DNA of 64,000 nt, taken from positions 7,406,564-7,470,563 of the forward strand of contig NZ_CP036266.1 of assembly GCF_007744075.1 (NCBI RefSeq), read 5' to 3'. Below, piece by piece: positions 1 to 8,436 of this stretch. Both the position numbers and the translations under genes were made by a program. This DNA is from Gimesia chilikensis. GTDB taxonomy: Bacteria; Planctomycetota; Planctomycetia; Planctomycetales; Planctomycetaceae. The notes under the pieces are model-generated. The model worked only from the letters and a program-made list of their open reading frames with translations, ran no database searches and was not told the DNA's origin. How positions within the stretch are numbered: position 1 is the first letter of the stretch; each line of letters opens with the position of its first letter.

Positions 1-1
1 C

Positions 2-322
2 CCAGCTGCTATTAACGGTCGCTTCTACGTCTGTTCGGATAAAGGTGAAGTGCTCTGCTTCGACATCAAGACGGGAAAACAGATCTGGGAAGGACGCCTG
101 CCACGCAGCCGTCATAAATTCAGTGCCTCTCCGATTCTGGCGGACGGACATATTTATGTAACCCGCGAAGACGGAACCACCATGGTTGTGGAACAGGGAG
201 ACGAATTCAAGCTCGTTTCCGAAAACCCACTGGAAGGTATGGCCCTGGCCACACCGGTCTTCTCGGATGGTAAGATCTATCTGAAGATGACTGATAAACT
301 GTATTGCCTCGGCAACAAGTAA
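2..322 (+). CDS. PQQ-like beta-propeller repeat protein, C-terminal end (partial)
   Basis: The reading frame is open from base 2, so this is the last ~106 residues of a gene that begins outside the window. The visible part holds two blade-type repeats: a G-R-F-Y-V stretch followed by D-K-G-E-V-L-C-F-D, then D-G-H-I-Y-V-T-R-E-D-G and D-G-K-I-Y-L near the end. This pattern of a short strand, a turn with D-x-x-T-G-K, and W at the strand end is that of PQQ-binding-like or BamB-like beta-propellers, which in planctomycetes are usually exported. The N-terminus is missing, so a signal peptide cannot be judged, and the exact function is open. A strong hairpin terminator follows 24 bases after the stop. 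Confidence 0.8.
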   Translation, partial: PAAINGRFYVCSDKGEVLCFDIKTGKQIWEGRLPRSRHKFSASPILADGHIYVTREDGTTMVVEQGDEFKLVSENPLEGMALATPVFSDGKIYLKMTDKLYCLGNK

Positions 323-345
323 AAACGCCTTCGATCAGGCTTTCT

Positions 346-378
346 GAGGGACAGGTCACTCACCTGTCCCTCTTTTTT
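346..378 (+). terminator. Rho-independent terminator after the PQQ-propeller gene
   Basis: A perfect 11-bp stem (GAGGGACAGGT at 346-356 with ACCTGTCCCTC at 362-372), a 5-base loop and a run of six T form a classic intrinsic terminator. It separates the propeller gene from the DUF3604 gene that starts at 415. Confidence 0.88.
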
Positions 379-414
379 CGACTCAACTTCTGACTAAATG
401 AAGCTAAGAAAATC

Positions 415-2010
415 ATGACTGATCAACCTCAAATTAACCGACGCACGTTTCTGGGTGAAACCATGGCGGCAACAGCGCTGTCTGGACTGCGTGTGAACTC
501 TGAACTCCAGGGAGCGGGGACTCAAAAGAAGTATCAGTTGTTCTGGGGCGATTTACATAATCACAACGCCGTCGGTTATGCAAAAGGATCACTGGAACGT
601 TCCATTGACCTGGCACAGGAACACCTCGATTTCTTCGCTTTCACCGGACACGCTTCCTGGCATGATATGCCCAAGATGCCGGGCAACCGTCACATGAAAT
701 GGGTCAACGGATTCGAAGTCCACTCCAAACACTGGCCCAAGACCCGACAGTTGATTCAGGATGCGAACTCCGACGACTTCGTGGCGTTTCTGGGCTACGA
801 ATGGCACTCCAGCCAGTTCGGCGACTACTGCATGATCTTCCCCGAGGACCAGCCTGAACTGTTCCTGCCGAACCATGTCGAGAAACTACTCGACTTCGCG
901 GAAGGGAATCAGGCACTGGCGATTCCGCATCACGTGGGTTACAAGCAGGGCTGGCGCGGTGCGAACTTCAAGCATTTCCGACCAGGAGCCTCTCCCGTAG
1001 TGGAAGTCTTTTCTGAACATGGCTGCACAGAAACCGACCGCAGCCCTTTCCCAATGATCCGCCACAGTAATGGGGGGCGTTCCGCATCGAACATGATTGT
1101 CCCCCAATTGCAGAAAGGAATGCGCTTTGGCTTTGTCGCTTCGTCCGATGATCACCTGGGCTATCCCGGTGCATACGGCGAAGGGGTGCTGGGTGTCTGG
1201 GCAGAAGATCTCTCTTCGCGTTCGCTGATGGAAGCGATTCGCGCCCGCCGCACTTATGCCGCCACGGGAGACCGAATTGCACTCGAAGTTTCGCTGAACG
1301 GTCACCCGATGGGCAGCGATGTGCCTGCAACCACCGATCGTCAGATCGACGTTCGCGTACAGGGCGAAGACGCGATCGCCAAGGTCGAATTGATTCGCAA
1401 CGGCAAAGTCATTGAACGTCATTTCCCCGAAGATCACCTGGATGATAAACCGATTCTGCCCGGCAAAGTGAAATGCCGTCTGCAATACGGCTGGGGTCCC
1501 TGGGCGGATCTGGCGATGGGCCGCACCTGTTATTGGGATATGACCATCAAACTGGACGGCGGTCGTTTCACCCGCGCGATCCCCTGCTTCCAGTCAGCGC
1601 CCTTTAATGAAAAGCTGCGTGATAAACTCAAAGTCGTTTCGAATCAGGAACTTCGCCTCGATTCGAACACCACACGCGTCAACTGCTACGCCGAGGATCC
1701 CACCAAGGCCGTCGTCACCGAAATCGAAGGCACGCCCGACACCGTGCTCACACTGCAGATTCGCAAACCATACGAGAAAACCATCAGTGCCAAACTGCAG
1801 GATCTGATCGACGACAATGTCGTGGAATTCACGGGCGTATTTACCAGTGAAAGCTATATCGTACATCGCCTGGTTGGTCAGAGCGAATATTCGGCTCAAA
1901 TCCGCTGGCAGGATCAGCGCCCCGATGCAAACTCAACCGACTGGTATTACGTACGCGTGACACAAAACAACGGACAACTCGCCTGGTCCAGCCCGATCTG
2001 GGTCGGTTAA
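415..2010 (+). CDS. DUF3604 / PHP-like metal-dependent hydrolase with Tat signal
   Basis: A 531-residue exported protein. It starts with a twin-arginine signal (R9-R10-T-F-L-G, then an alanine-rich stretch). The mature part opens with F-W-G-D-L-H-N-H (residues 43-50), the metal-binding D-x-H-x-H signature of PHP-type hydrolases, and continues with F-T-G-H-A-S-W, A-I-P-H-H-V-G-Y and S-S-D-D-H-L-G, all with metal-ligand-like His/Asp, as seen in DUF3604 proteins. The last ~200 residues look like beta-sandwich domains. DUF3604 proteins have no settled substrate; phosphoester or organic ester hydrolysis in the periplasm is only an inference. It lies 57 bases before a GDSL hydrolase on the same strand, so the two may be co-transcribed. 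Confidence 0.85.
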   Translation: MTDQPQINRRTFLGETMAATALSGLRVNSELQGAGTQKKYQLFWGDLHNHNAVGYAKGSLERSIDLAQEHLDFFAFTGHASWHDMPKMPGNRHMKWVNGFEVHSKHWPKTRQLIQDANSDDFVAFLGYEWHSSQFGDYCMIFPEDQPELFLPNHVEKLLDFAEGNQALAIPHHVGYKQGWRGANFKHFRPGASPVVEVFSEHGCTETDRSPFPMIRHSNGGRSASNMIVPQLQKGMRFGFVASSDDHLGYPGAYGEGVLGVWAEDLSSRSLMEAIRARRTYAATGDRIALEVSLNGHPMGSDVPATTDRQIDVRVQGEDAIAKVELIRNGKVIERHFPEDHLDDKPILPGKVKCRLQYGWGPWADLAMGRTCYWDMTIKLDGGRFTRAIPCFQSAPFNEKLRDKLKVVSNQELRLDSNTTRVNCYAEDPTKAVVTEIEGTPDTVLTLQIRKPYEKTISAKLQDLIDDNVVEFTGVFTSESYIVHRLVGQSEYSAQIRWQDQRPDANSTDWYYVRVTQNNGQLAWSSPIWVG

Positions 2011-2067
2011 CCTCAAACACCACACTCCAAGACTCGCCACCTGAACTCACCCTTTGATGGAACCAGC

Positions 2068-3276
2068 ATGAACACTCTACTTCGTCTGACTACTCTCTTG
2101 AGTCTTTTAATCCTGGCGGTCCCGTCACTCGCCCTGACTGATGAACCTGCCAAACCAGCCCCGGAATCTCAGCCCGCCGCGGAAGCAGAATTTCAAGATC
2201 CGTTACGCTTGATCCTGCCTCCCATCATTTACGCAATCCCCGGAATTGAAACCAGTGTCTACTTTGACAATGTGTCGCTGACGATCAACCCTGGGAACTA
2301 CGTATTTGACGTGCACTGTAACCGGGGACATCTGCAGCAGGAACGCTGGACTTACACGCCCGACGAAAAAGAGATCGGCGATTACAAGTTCAAGCTGAAC
2401 GTGCTGGATCAGAACAACAAGATCATCGCGTCCCAGGAATCACGCCTGCGGGTCGTCCCCACAGCGGCCGGTAAAGATAAGCCAACCAGTCTGCTGATGA
2501 TCGGGGACAGCCTGACCCACAATTCGGTTTATCCCCGACACGTATTTGAACTGAGCGAAAAATTCCAGGGCCCTAAACTGAAACTGATCGGTTCTCACAA
2601 CCCGAGCAATGAAGCGAATGTGCGACACGAAGGTTACGGCGGCTGGACTGCGGTCCGTTTTGCAACCCACTTCAAGGAAAATGCCCGCCAGGGAAATTAC
2701 CGCGAACGAGGCAGCCCATTCCTGTATGCCGATGAATACGGGAAGCCGCAACTCGACTTTCCCCGTTACTGCAAAGAGTTCAATGACGGCAACGCGCCTG
2801 ACCTGGTCACAATTTTCCTCGGCCCCAACGATGTCTATTCAGCCACGGATGAGAGCATTGAAGAACGCACGGACACGATGGTCAAGCATCTGGATATTCT
2901 GGTCAAGATGATTCACGATTTTAATCCAAAGACCAAAATCGGTTTCATGCTGCCCGTTCCGCCAGCCGCCAGCCAGGATGCGTTCGGTACCACCAATGGT
3001 CGGCAGCAGACACGCTGGCAGTACAAGCGTAATCAGCACTATGTCGCGGAACGGATGCTGAAACATTATGGTGGCAAGGAAGCAGAACAGATCTACCTGG
3101 TACCGACACACCTGAACCTTGACTGCGTGCACAACTATCCCGCGAAGCGAGTTCCCTGGAACTCCCACACCACAGAGGAAACACTGCGTCAGAACAACGC
3201 TGTCCACCCAGCCAGCAATGGTTACCTGCAGATCGGGGACAGCGTGTTCAGCTGGATTAAAGAAGTTTCCCGGTAA
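2068..3276 (+). CDS. SGNH/GDSL-family hydrolase, secreted
   Basis: A 402-residue protein with a clear N-terminal signal peptide (hydrophobic L-rich core, residues 5-22, followed by a Pro/Ala/Glu-rich linker). A beta-rich region of about 100 residues precedes the SGNH catalytic domain. Block I is I-G-D-S-L-T with the nucleophile Ser148; the G-P-N-D block is at 252-255; the C-terminal block A-V-H-P-A-S-N-G-Y carries catalytic His380. It probably hydrolyses acyl or acetyl esters on polysaccharides or lipids outside the cytoplasm. The substrate cannot be told from sequence. It sits between the DUF3604 hydrolase (same strand) and a convergent sulfatase, which fits a polysaccharide-degrading set. 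Confidence 0.86.
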   Translation: MNTLLRLTTLLSLLILAVPSLALTDEPAKPAPESQPAAEAEFQDPLRLILPPIIYAIPGIETSVYFDNVSLTINPGNYVFDVHCNRGHLQQERWTYTPDEKEIGDYKFKLNVLDQNNKIIASQESRLRVVPTAAGKDKPTSLLMIGDSLTHNSVYPRHVFELSEKFQGPKLKLIGSHNPSNEANVRHEGYGGWTAVRFATHFKENARQGNYRERGSPFLYADEYGKPQLDFPRYCKEFNDGNAPDLVTIFLGPNDVYSATDESIEERTDTMVKHLDILVKMIHDFNPKTKIGFMLPVPPAASQDAFGTTNGRQQTRWQYKRNQHYVAERMLKHYGGKEAEQIYLVPTHLNLDCVHNYPAKRVPWNSHTTEETLRQNNAVHPASNGYLQIGDSVFSWIKEVSR

Positions 3277-3303
3277 ACCGGTCAGACAGTATCACAGAGT
3301 CGA

Positions 3304-4776
3304 TCACTGCTGATCCAGTGCCGGAAACGGAAACATCTTTGACGGAGTACGGCCCGTTTTCATAATGGATTTGATGCGGGCCACGACTTCCGGATGCTGA
3401 TCAGCCACGTCGTGTTGTTCGCCCGGATCATCTTTGAGGTTGTAGAGTTCGATCTTCATCTGCGGATTTTTCTTTCGCAACAGATTCTGACGCACACCTT
3501 TCCAGTCACCCATGTGAACCGCCTGCTGTCCCGTGTAAGCCGGAAACTCCCAGTAGAGATACTCGTGCTGCTTCTGCTCCTGCGGTTTGCCCAGCAGGGT
3601 CGGTACGAAGCTGATGCCATCAATGTCGGCAGGTGCTTTGGTTCCCGTCAGCTGTGCGATGGTGGGCATGACATCCCAGAACGCGGAGAGATGGTCGGTC
3701 ACATCACCTTCAGGAATGTGTCCCGGCCAGCGAACCACCAGTGGCACACGGATTCCCCCTTCATATAGACTGCCCTTGAACCCGCGCCAGGGGCCTGCCG
3801 ATTCAAAGAAGACCGAATCAGATCCGCCCAGGCGATCGTATGTCGGGCCGTTGTCAGAAGTGAAAAAGACCACGGTATTGTCATCCAGATTTAATTCTTT
3901 GAGCAGATTCATGATCTGGCCAACGCCTTTGTCCATGTGTGTGATCATGGCTGCATAACCGGCGCGGGGATCGGGGCGTTTGATGTATCCGCGATGTTTA
4001 TAATCCTCTTCCGGAATTTTACCCCGGTATTCTGCTACCGATTCCTCCGGTGCCTGGATCGCCAGGTGCGGAACCGCGAACGGCAGATACAGGAAGAAGG
4101 GACGATCTTTGTTTTCACGAATGAATTCCATTCCGACTTCGACAAATTTGTCCTGCGAATAGGTTTCGCCATTCAAAGTCCGGTCGTTGCCCGGCAGCGT
4201 TTCTTTGGTGTGATTCCGCCAGAGGAAGCGGGGATAGTGATTGTGGGCATGCACCTGGCAGTTGAAGCCGTAAAACAGATCGAAGCCCTGCTTATTCGGG
4301 TCTCCGGTCGTCCCGAAGTGCCCCAGCCCCCACTTGCCCATGGCACCGGTGGCATATTGTTTCTGTTTGAGCATCTCTGCGATGGTGACTTCGGCATCGG
4401 GAATCGGATGCTGCCCCGGATACTCCCAGCCCTCTTTCTCTTTCATGTCCTGCACATAGTCAGGCTTGCCGTTATTCCGCACATAGGCATGTCCCGGATG
4501 TTTGCCGGTCATCAGGTTGCAACGGGAAGGGGCACAGACCGCATTTCCCGAATAGAACTGGGTGAAACGGATTCCGTCTTTGGCAAGCTTGTCGATATTC
4601 GGCGTCTTGATATATTTCTGGCCGTAACAACCCAGTTCTTTGTAGCCCAGGTCATCAGCGATAATGAAGACAATGTTGGGGGGCTGTTTGTCGGCTGCAG
4701 CTGCACTGGACACAGCGCTGGTCAGACAACCAAGAATAAACAGCGAGAATAAGACCACGGGGGCTGAACGGCGCAT
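3304..4776 (-). CDS. Formylglycine-dependent sulfatase (arylsulfatase A type)
   Basis: A 490-residue exported sulfatase. I chose the ATG at 4776 because an AGGAG ribosome-binding site lies just upstream and the protein then begins with a good signal peptide ([10 protein letters not shown], cleaved near A-A-A-A-D); an in-frame start 20 codons upstream is less likely. The fold opens with [12 protein letters not shown] (metal Asp41/Asp42), and the active-site motif C-A-P-S-R puts the formylglycine Cys at residue 81. G-K-W-G-L-G, the F-F-T-S-D-N-G metal motif and the G-G-I-R-V-P-L motif follow. It removes sulfate from sulfated sugars or aryl esters. No formylglycine-generating enzyme is in the window, so maturation must come from elsewhere in the genome. 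Confidence 0.93.
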   Translation of the reverse strand: MRRSAPVVLFSLFILGCLTSAVSSAAAADKQPPNIVFIIADDLGYKELGCYGQKYIKTPNIDKLAKDGIRFTQFYSGNAVCAPSRCNLMTGKHPGHAYVRNNGKPDYVQDMKEKEGWEYPGQHPIPDAEVTIAEMLKQKQYATGAMGKWGLGHFGTTGDPNKQGFDLFYGFNCQVHAHNHYPRFLWRNHTKETLPGNDRTLNGETYSQDKFVEVGMEFIRENKDRPFFLYLPFAVPHLAIQAPEESVAEYRGKIPEEDYKHRGYIKRPDPRAGYAAMITHMDKGVGQIMNLLKELNLDDNTVVFFTSDNGPTYDRLGGSDSVFFESAGPWRGFKGSLYEGGIRVPLVVRWPGHIPEGDVTDHLSAFWDVMPTIAQLTGTKAPADIDGISFVPTLLGKPQEQKQHEYLYWEFPAYTGQQAVHMGDWKGVRQNLLRKKNPQMKIELYNLKDDPGEQHDVADQHPEVVARIKSIMKTGRTPSKMFPFPALDQQ

Positions 4777-4890
4777 AATAAGCTCCTGAAGAATCAGACA
4801 GATGTAGGATCGTTGATTCATCCATCTTATACGCATCTCAGACCGTGGTGCAACAATGGTCTGCTTCGATTTCCCGGGTCAGAGCCGTTC

Positions 4891-5805
4891 TCAGCTCCAG
4901 TGATAATCCTGCTGCTTGCGAAATCCGTTGAGCATCAGTGAGCCGTCAGCATAGACATCCAGGGTGCTGTACCCGTTATTTGTCGGTCCTGAACCTTCCA
5001 CCATTGCCACCATTGTGCAGTAATGGATACCACCAATTTCTGAGTATTTATTCCGGTGACTGTGCCCCTGAAAGACCGCAGCGACATTGCCCGCTGATTC
5101 CAGGACCTTACGGACTTCCGAAGAATTCTTGACGGCGTGGGCATCCGTGTCTTTCAGATCGAGCGGCTGATGTACAAAGACGATGGTCGGCAGCTTTGTC
5201 TGCTGGAGATCATCCTTGAGCCACTTCAATTCAGAGGCAGGCATATTAGCATCAGTCCATTTGAAATTGTGACGCCCGTAAGGTGTACCATCGCTTTTGA
5301 AACAGGAATCGAGCACAACAAAGTGATAGCCGCCCCGATCAAAGGAGAAATAGGACTCCTTCTGGCCCACCCCTTTCAGGAACTCTGCTTTGGTCAGCTG
5401 GTCGACACAATGATTCCCCAGCACAAAATGTCGCGGGTAGGGAATGGCATCGATGGCTGTAACAATGGTCTGCAGATGTTGCTTCTCCTGCTCCAGCGAT
5501 TTGCCGGAATCGATCAGATCGCCATGGAAGACCACGAAGTCAGGCTCGTCTTTCTTAAACTGAGTAACTGCTTCGTCCAGTTTCTTCAAAGTTTCCCGAT
5601 AGTGACGCGAGCCGCCCGGTGGCTTATCTGCGTAGTGCAGGTCCGTAACCAGCCCCACCCGGACGGCGCCCCTTTGTTTCTGATCAGCGGCAGCCGCCAG
5701 TTGCCCCAACGGCGCTGCAGTCAGTCCGCCTAGAACCAGGGCTCCCTGCTGGAGAAAAGCACGTCTGCCTAATGAAATTCGGGAGTCAGGTTTGATTGGG
5801 GACAT
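4891..5805 (-). CDS. Calcineurin-like metallophosphoesterase with Tat signal
   Basis: A 304-residue protein with a strong ribosome-binding site (AGAGGTG) before the ATG and a Tat signal (G-R-R-A-F-L-Q-Q-G, residues 13-21, then an alanine-rich run). All metal-binding blocks of the calcineurin-like family are present: T-D-L-H (D55, H57), H-G-D-L-I-D, G-N-H, V-H-Q-P and G-H-S-H. The family hydrolyses phosphomono- or diesters with a two-metal centre; here it should act in the periplasm. The substrate is unknown. It is divergent from the ArsR operon, sharing a 183-base intergenic region, and follows the sulfatase on the same strand with a ~114-base gap. Confidence 0.88.
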   Translation of the reverse strand: MSPIKPDSRISLGRRAFLQQGALVLGGLTAAPLGQLAAAADQKQRGAVRVGLVTDLHYADKPPGGSRHYRETLKKLDEAVTQFKKDEPDFVVFHGDLIDSGKSLEQEKQHLQTIVTAIDAIPYPRHFVLGNHCVDQLTKAEFLKGVGQKESYFSFDRGGYHFVVLDSCFKSDGTPYGRHNFKWTDANMPASELKWLKDDLQQTKLPTIVFVHQPLDLKDTDAHAVKNSSEVRKVLESAGNVAAVFQGHSHRNKYSEIGGIHYCTMVAMVEGSGPTNNGYSTLDVYADGSLMLNGFRKQQDYHWS

Positions 5806-5943
5806 GGAATCACCTCTTCTGCCGGTGCCGGTTTTATATTTATTGACGTAAAGTCTTATTGTTGCATATATTTATGAAGATTCAATGACTCAGAAGTGAA
5901 TTTATCTGCTGAGAATCGGCTGAAAAATCTCAAAGAATCCTCA

Positions 5944-5974
5944 TTGACATATCGTAACATCACGATATTATATA
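5944..5974 (+). promoter_or_regulatory. Sigma-70-like promoter of the arsR-rhodanese operon
   Basis: A perfect -35 hexamer TTGACA (5944-5949) is followed 16 bases later by TATTAT (5966-5971); TATATA (5969-5974) is an alternative -10 at a longer spacing. The palindromic operator at 5949-5968 occupies the spacer, so a bound repressor would block RNA polymerase. The promoter lies 15-20 bases before the ArsR start codon. Confidence 0.55.
5949..5968. promoter_or_regulatory. Palindromic operator, predicted ArsR-family binding site 1
   Basis: A perfect inverted repeat ATATCGT-N6-ACGATAT lies between the -35 and -10 boxes upstream of the ArsR-type regulator. An almost identical copy with one mismatch lies before the next gene (6316-6335). 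Position, symmetry and repetition support an autoregulatory operator. Confidence 0.65.
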
Positions 5975-5988
5975 CATGAGGTAAGATT

Positions 5989-6297
5989 ATGAAACTGAAA
6001 GAAACTCCCAATTATGATGGCCCCGCACTGGAACAGGCAGCTGAATGCCTGAAGGTTCTGGCACACCCGGCCCGTATCCGTATCGTGCAGTTGCTTCTGC
6101 GCGGACGGTACACCGTGGGTGAGTTGGCTGAAGACTGTGGAATTCCCAGCAACGTTGCTTCAGAGCATCTGCGGCTGATGCAGCGCTGTGGTTTCTTTGT
6201 GAGTGAACGGGAAGGCCGGAGCGTCTACTATAGTGTGGCCGAGCCTCATTTAAACAAGATCATGGATTGCATCGAAGGACGTTTTTTCCAGTCCTGA
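5989..6297 (+). CDS. ArsR/SmtB-family transcriptional repressor
   Basis: A 102-residue winged-helix protein, normal length for the family, with GAGG ahead of the ATG. The domain runs L-K-V-L-A-H-P-A-R-I-R-I-V (residues 21-33), then the helix-turn-helix V-G-E-L-A-E-D-C-G-I-P-S-N-V-A-S-E-H-L (43-61) and the wing R-E-G-R-S-V-Y-Y (74-81). It has four cysteines (C20, C50, C67, C94). It lacks the E-L-C-V-C-D metal site of classic ArsR. The neighbours are sulfur-transfer and persulfide genes, so a thiol/persulfide-sensing role like BigR or SqrR is plausible, with some pair of these cysteines as sensor; that is inference. It probably binds the operators at 5949 and 6316. Confidence 0.9.
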   Translation: MKLKETPNYDGPALEQAAECLKVLAHPARIRIVQLLLRGRYTVGELAEDCGIPSNVASEHLRLMQRCGFFVSEREGRSVYYSVAEPHLNKIMDCIEGRFFQS

Positions 6298-6315
6298 GCA
6301 TTTTTTTACAACAAC

Positions 6316-6335
6316 ATATCGTATATTCACGACAT
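6316..6335. promoter_or_regulatory. Palindromic operator, predicted ArsR-family binding site 2
   Basis: ATATCGT-N6-ACGACAT differs by one base from the perfect palindrome at 5949-5968 and has the same 6-base spacer. It lies in the short gap between the ArsR gene and the rhodanese gene, 15 bases before the rhodanese start, so the regulator may control this gene separately as well as through the upstream promoter. Confidence 0.6.
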
Positions 6336-6350
6336 TACGAGGTATCAATC

Positions 6351-6917
6351 ATGGCAGAAGTCAAAACCATCACACCGGAAGCACTGGCCCGACTGCACAG
6401 TCAACAGGACGTTGCAGTTATCGACGTACGGACTCCTGCGGAATTCCGGGAAGTCCACGCTACAATCGCCCGCAACATCCCCCTGGACAAGATCGGGACA
6501 GACCATATTGAAGAGCTGACAAACGGCAGCACAGACGAGCCGGTCTACATTATCTGTCAGAGCGGCAACCGTTCGTCCCGCGCCTGCCAGAAACTGATTG
6601 ATGCAGGCTGCCCGAACGTAGTCAGCGTCGAAGGGGGCACCAAAGCCTGGGAAGCACAGGGGTTGCCCGTTGAACGTGGTAAGAAAACTATTTCCCTGGA
6701 GCGTCAGGTTCGGATTGCAGCTGGTTTCCTGGTCTTTACCGGTGCCATGCTGGGCATGTTCGTTAACCCCTGGTTCAGTGGGATCTCGGCGTTCGTCGGG
6801 GCAGGATTAATGTTTGCCGGCATTACTGATACCTGTGGGATGGCGATGGTACTCGCCAAAATGCCCTGGAATCAGGTTTCCGGCTGTGAACAGCAACAAT
6901 GTCAAAAAGCAGCTTAA
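6351..6917 (+). CDS. Rhodanese domain protein with C-terminal DUF2892 membrane segment (YgaP-like)
   Basis: A 188-residue protein. The ATG at 6351 is preferred over an upstream in-frame start because GAGG precedes it and the rhodanese domain begins at once. Residues ~5-105 are a rhodanese domain with D-V-R-T-P-A-E-F and the active-site loop C-Q-S-G-N-R with Cys69. Residues ~118-188 hold two hydrophobic helices and end with I-T-D-T-C-G-M-A and M-P-W-N, typical of DUF2892. This is the domain order of E. coli YgaP, an inner-membrane sulfurtransferase. It probably accepts sulfane sulfur from persulfides or thiosulfate at the membrane. The CstB-like gene follows after 17 bases, so the two are co-transcribed. 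Confidence 0.9.
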   Translation: MAEVKTITPEALARLHSQQDVAVIDVRTPAEFREVHATIARNIPLDKIGTDHIEELTNGSTDEPVYIICQSGNRSSRACQKLIDAGCPNVVSVEGGTKAWEAQGLPVERGKKTISLERQVRIAAGFLVFTGAMLGMFVNPWFSGISAFVGAGLMFAGITDTCGMAMVLAKMPWNQVSGCEQQQCQKAA

Positions 6918-6934
6918 AAGCGGAGGGACCTGCA

Positions 6935-8311
6935 ATGTTCTTTCAACGTTACTATCTGGATTGTCTGTCGCTGGCATCTTACATGATTGCCGATGAAGAA
7001 ACGGGCGACGCGGTTGTCGTCGACCCCCAACGTGATATTGAGATCTACCTCGAAGATGCGAAAGAGCACGGCCTGCAAATCAAGCACGTGATCTTGACTC
7101 ACTTCCACGCCGATTTCATCGCCGGTCACATCGAACTGCAGAAAGCCGTAGGCGCTCAGATCTATCTGGGCAGCAGGGGCGCAGCAGAATTCCCTCACCA
7201 GTCCCTCTCGGAAGGTGATGAAGTACTGATGGGTTCTGTGAAAATCACAACCATGGAAACCCCGGGGCACACGCCGGAAGGCATCTCGCTGGTCGTGTAT
7301 GACCTGAATGAAAATCCGGATCAGCCCAAAATGATTCTGACAGGAGACACCCTCTTCCTGGGAGACGTTGGTCGCCCTGACCTGCTGGCTTCTCTGGGTG
7401 TCACCGCCGAGGAATTGGGAGGCATGTTGTATGACTCTCTCCATGAGAAGATTCTGAAGCTGCCTGATGAAACTCTGGTCTATCCAGCGCATGGGGCGGG
7501 CTCCATGTGTGGAAAACAGCTCAGCAGTGAAGCGGTCACCACACTCGGTGAGCAGCGGCGCTATAATTACGCCCTGCAGCCAATGAGCAAAGCCGCCTTT
7601 ATTGACATGGTGACCACCGATCTACCGGAAGCACCTCAGTACTTTGTGCACGATGCGATTCTCAATCGCAAGGAACGTCAGACCCTGGATGAAAGCATCA
7701 AAGCCGCCTGGCATGCCTACTCGCTCGTTGAAGTACAGCAGATGCTCAACAGCGGAACACAGGTGATCGACGTCCGAGATGCCGCCGAATTCGCAGCAGG
7801 CCATCTTAAAGGCAGCATCAATATCGGTCTGGAAGGTCGCTACGCCACCTGGGCAGGTACGATGCTGGATAAGCAGGCCCCCATCGTGGTGATTGCCAGT
7901 GAAGAAGATCAGATCGAAGAAGCAATCATCCGCCTGGGACGGATTGGTTTTGACCACGTAAAAGGATTCCTGAAAGACGGCCTCAACAGCCTTCAGGACC
8001 ACCCTGAACTGGTCTCTCAAACCAGGCGGATTTCTGCCCAGGCCATGCAGGAACTGGACGAGCAGGTCACCATTATCGATATTCGCACGCCCGCTGAATG
8101 GAATACAGGGCATATTGAGAACAGCATCAACATCCCCTTAAATCACCTGGCAGAGCATCTGTCTGAGATCCCCCGGGACCAGACCGTGATCGTCCACTGC
8201 CAGGGAGGCTATCGTTCTTCGATTGCCGCCAGCCTGCTGGAAAAACAGGGATTTGACAATATCATCGATCTGGTCGGCGGCTTTAAAGCCTGGCAGACCA
8301 TCGCTGCCTGA
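6935..8311 (+). CDS. CstB-like persulfide dioxygenase/rhodanese fusion (metallo-beta-lactamase + two rhodanese domains)
   Basis: A 458-residue three-domain protein. The ATG at 6935 follows a GGAGGG site and gives the usual M-F-F-Q-R-Y-Y start; a start 12 codons upstream is less likely. Residues ~1-240 are a metallo-beta-lactamase domain with T-H-F-H-A-D-F-I-A-G-H (H56, H58, D60, H65), the Fe-binding type of persulfide dioxygenases. Residues ~265-355 are a rhodanese domain whose active-site Cys is missing (A-S-E-E at that place). Residues ~360-458 are a second rhodanese with the intact loop H-C-Q-G-G-Y-R (Cys422). This order, with an inactive middle rhodanese, is that of CstB, which oxidises persulfides to thiosulfate. 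Cytoplasmic; a perfect terminator follows. Confidence 0.9.
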   Translation: MFFQRYYLDCLSLASYMIADEETGDAVVVDPQRDIEIYLEDAKEHGLQIKHVILTHFHADFIAGHIELQKAVGAQIYLGSRGAAEFPHQSLSEGDEVLMGSVKITTMETPGHTPEGISLVVYDLNENPDQPKMILTGDTLFLGDVGRPDLLASLGVTAEELGGMLYDSLHEKILKLPDETLVYPAHGAGSMCGKQLSSEAVTTLGEQRRYNYALQPMSKAAFIDMVTTDLPEAPQYFVHDAILNRKERQTLDESIKAAWHAYSLVEVQQMLNSGTQVIDVRDAAEFAAGHLKGSINIGLEGRYATWAGTMLDKQAPIVVIASEEDQIEEAIIRLGRIGFDHVKGFLKDGLNSLQDHPELVSQTRRISAQAMQELDEQVTIIDIRTPAEWNTGHIENSINIPLNHLAEHLSEIPRDQTVIVHCQGGYRSSIAASLLEKQGFDNIIDLVGGFKAWQTIAA

Positions 8312-8370
8312 GAATCCTTAGCAGCATCTGATTTTGCGGAAGGCGGAAAATATCGCCACAGGTACAATAG

Positions 8371-8414
8371 AAAAACCTTTGCCCGATCTATTAAAATGGG
8401 GCAAAGGTTTTTTA
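8371..8414 (+). terminator. Rho-independent terminator of the sulfur operon
   Basis: A perfect 14-bp stem (AAAAACCTTTGCCC at 8371-8384, GGGCAAAGGTTTTT at 8399-8412) with a 14-base loop ends in a T-rich tail. It follows the CstB-like stop by about 60 bases and closes the arsR-rhodanese-CstB unit. Confidence 0.88.
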
Positions 8415-8436
8415 TTTATCCCTGACAGGTTTTACC

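Noticed and set aside
3937..4752. 271-codon open frame on the plus strand inside the sulfatase gene
   Set aside because: It lies wholly antisense to a well-supported sulfatase, has no ribosome-binding site and no domain content.
7622..8113. 163-codon antisense frame inside the CstB-like gene
   Set aside because: It mirrors a conserved rhodanese region on the other strand; composition is that of a shadow frame.
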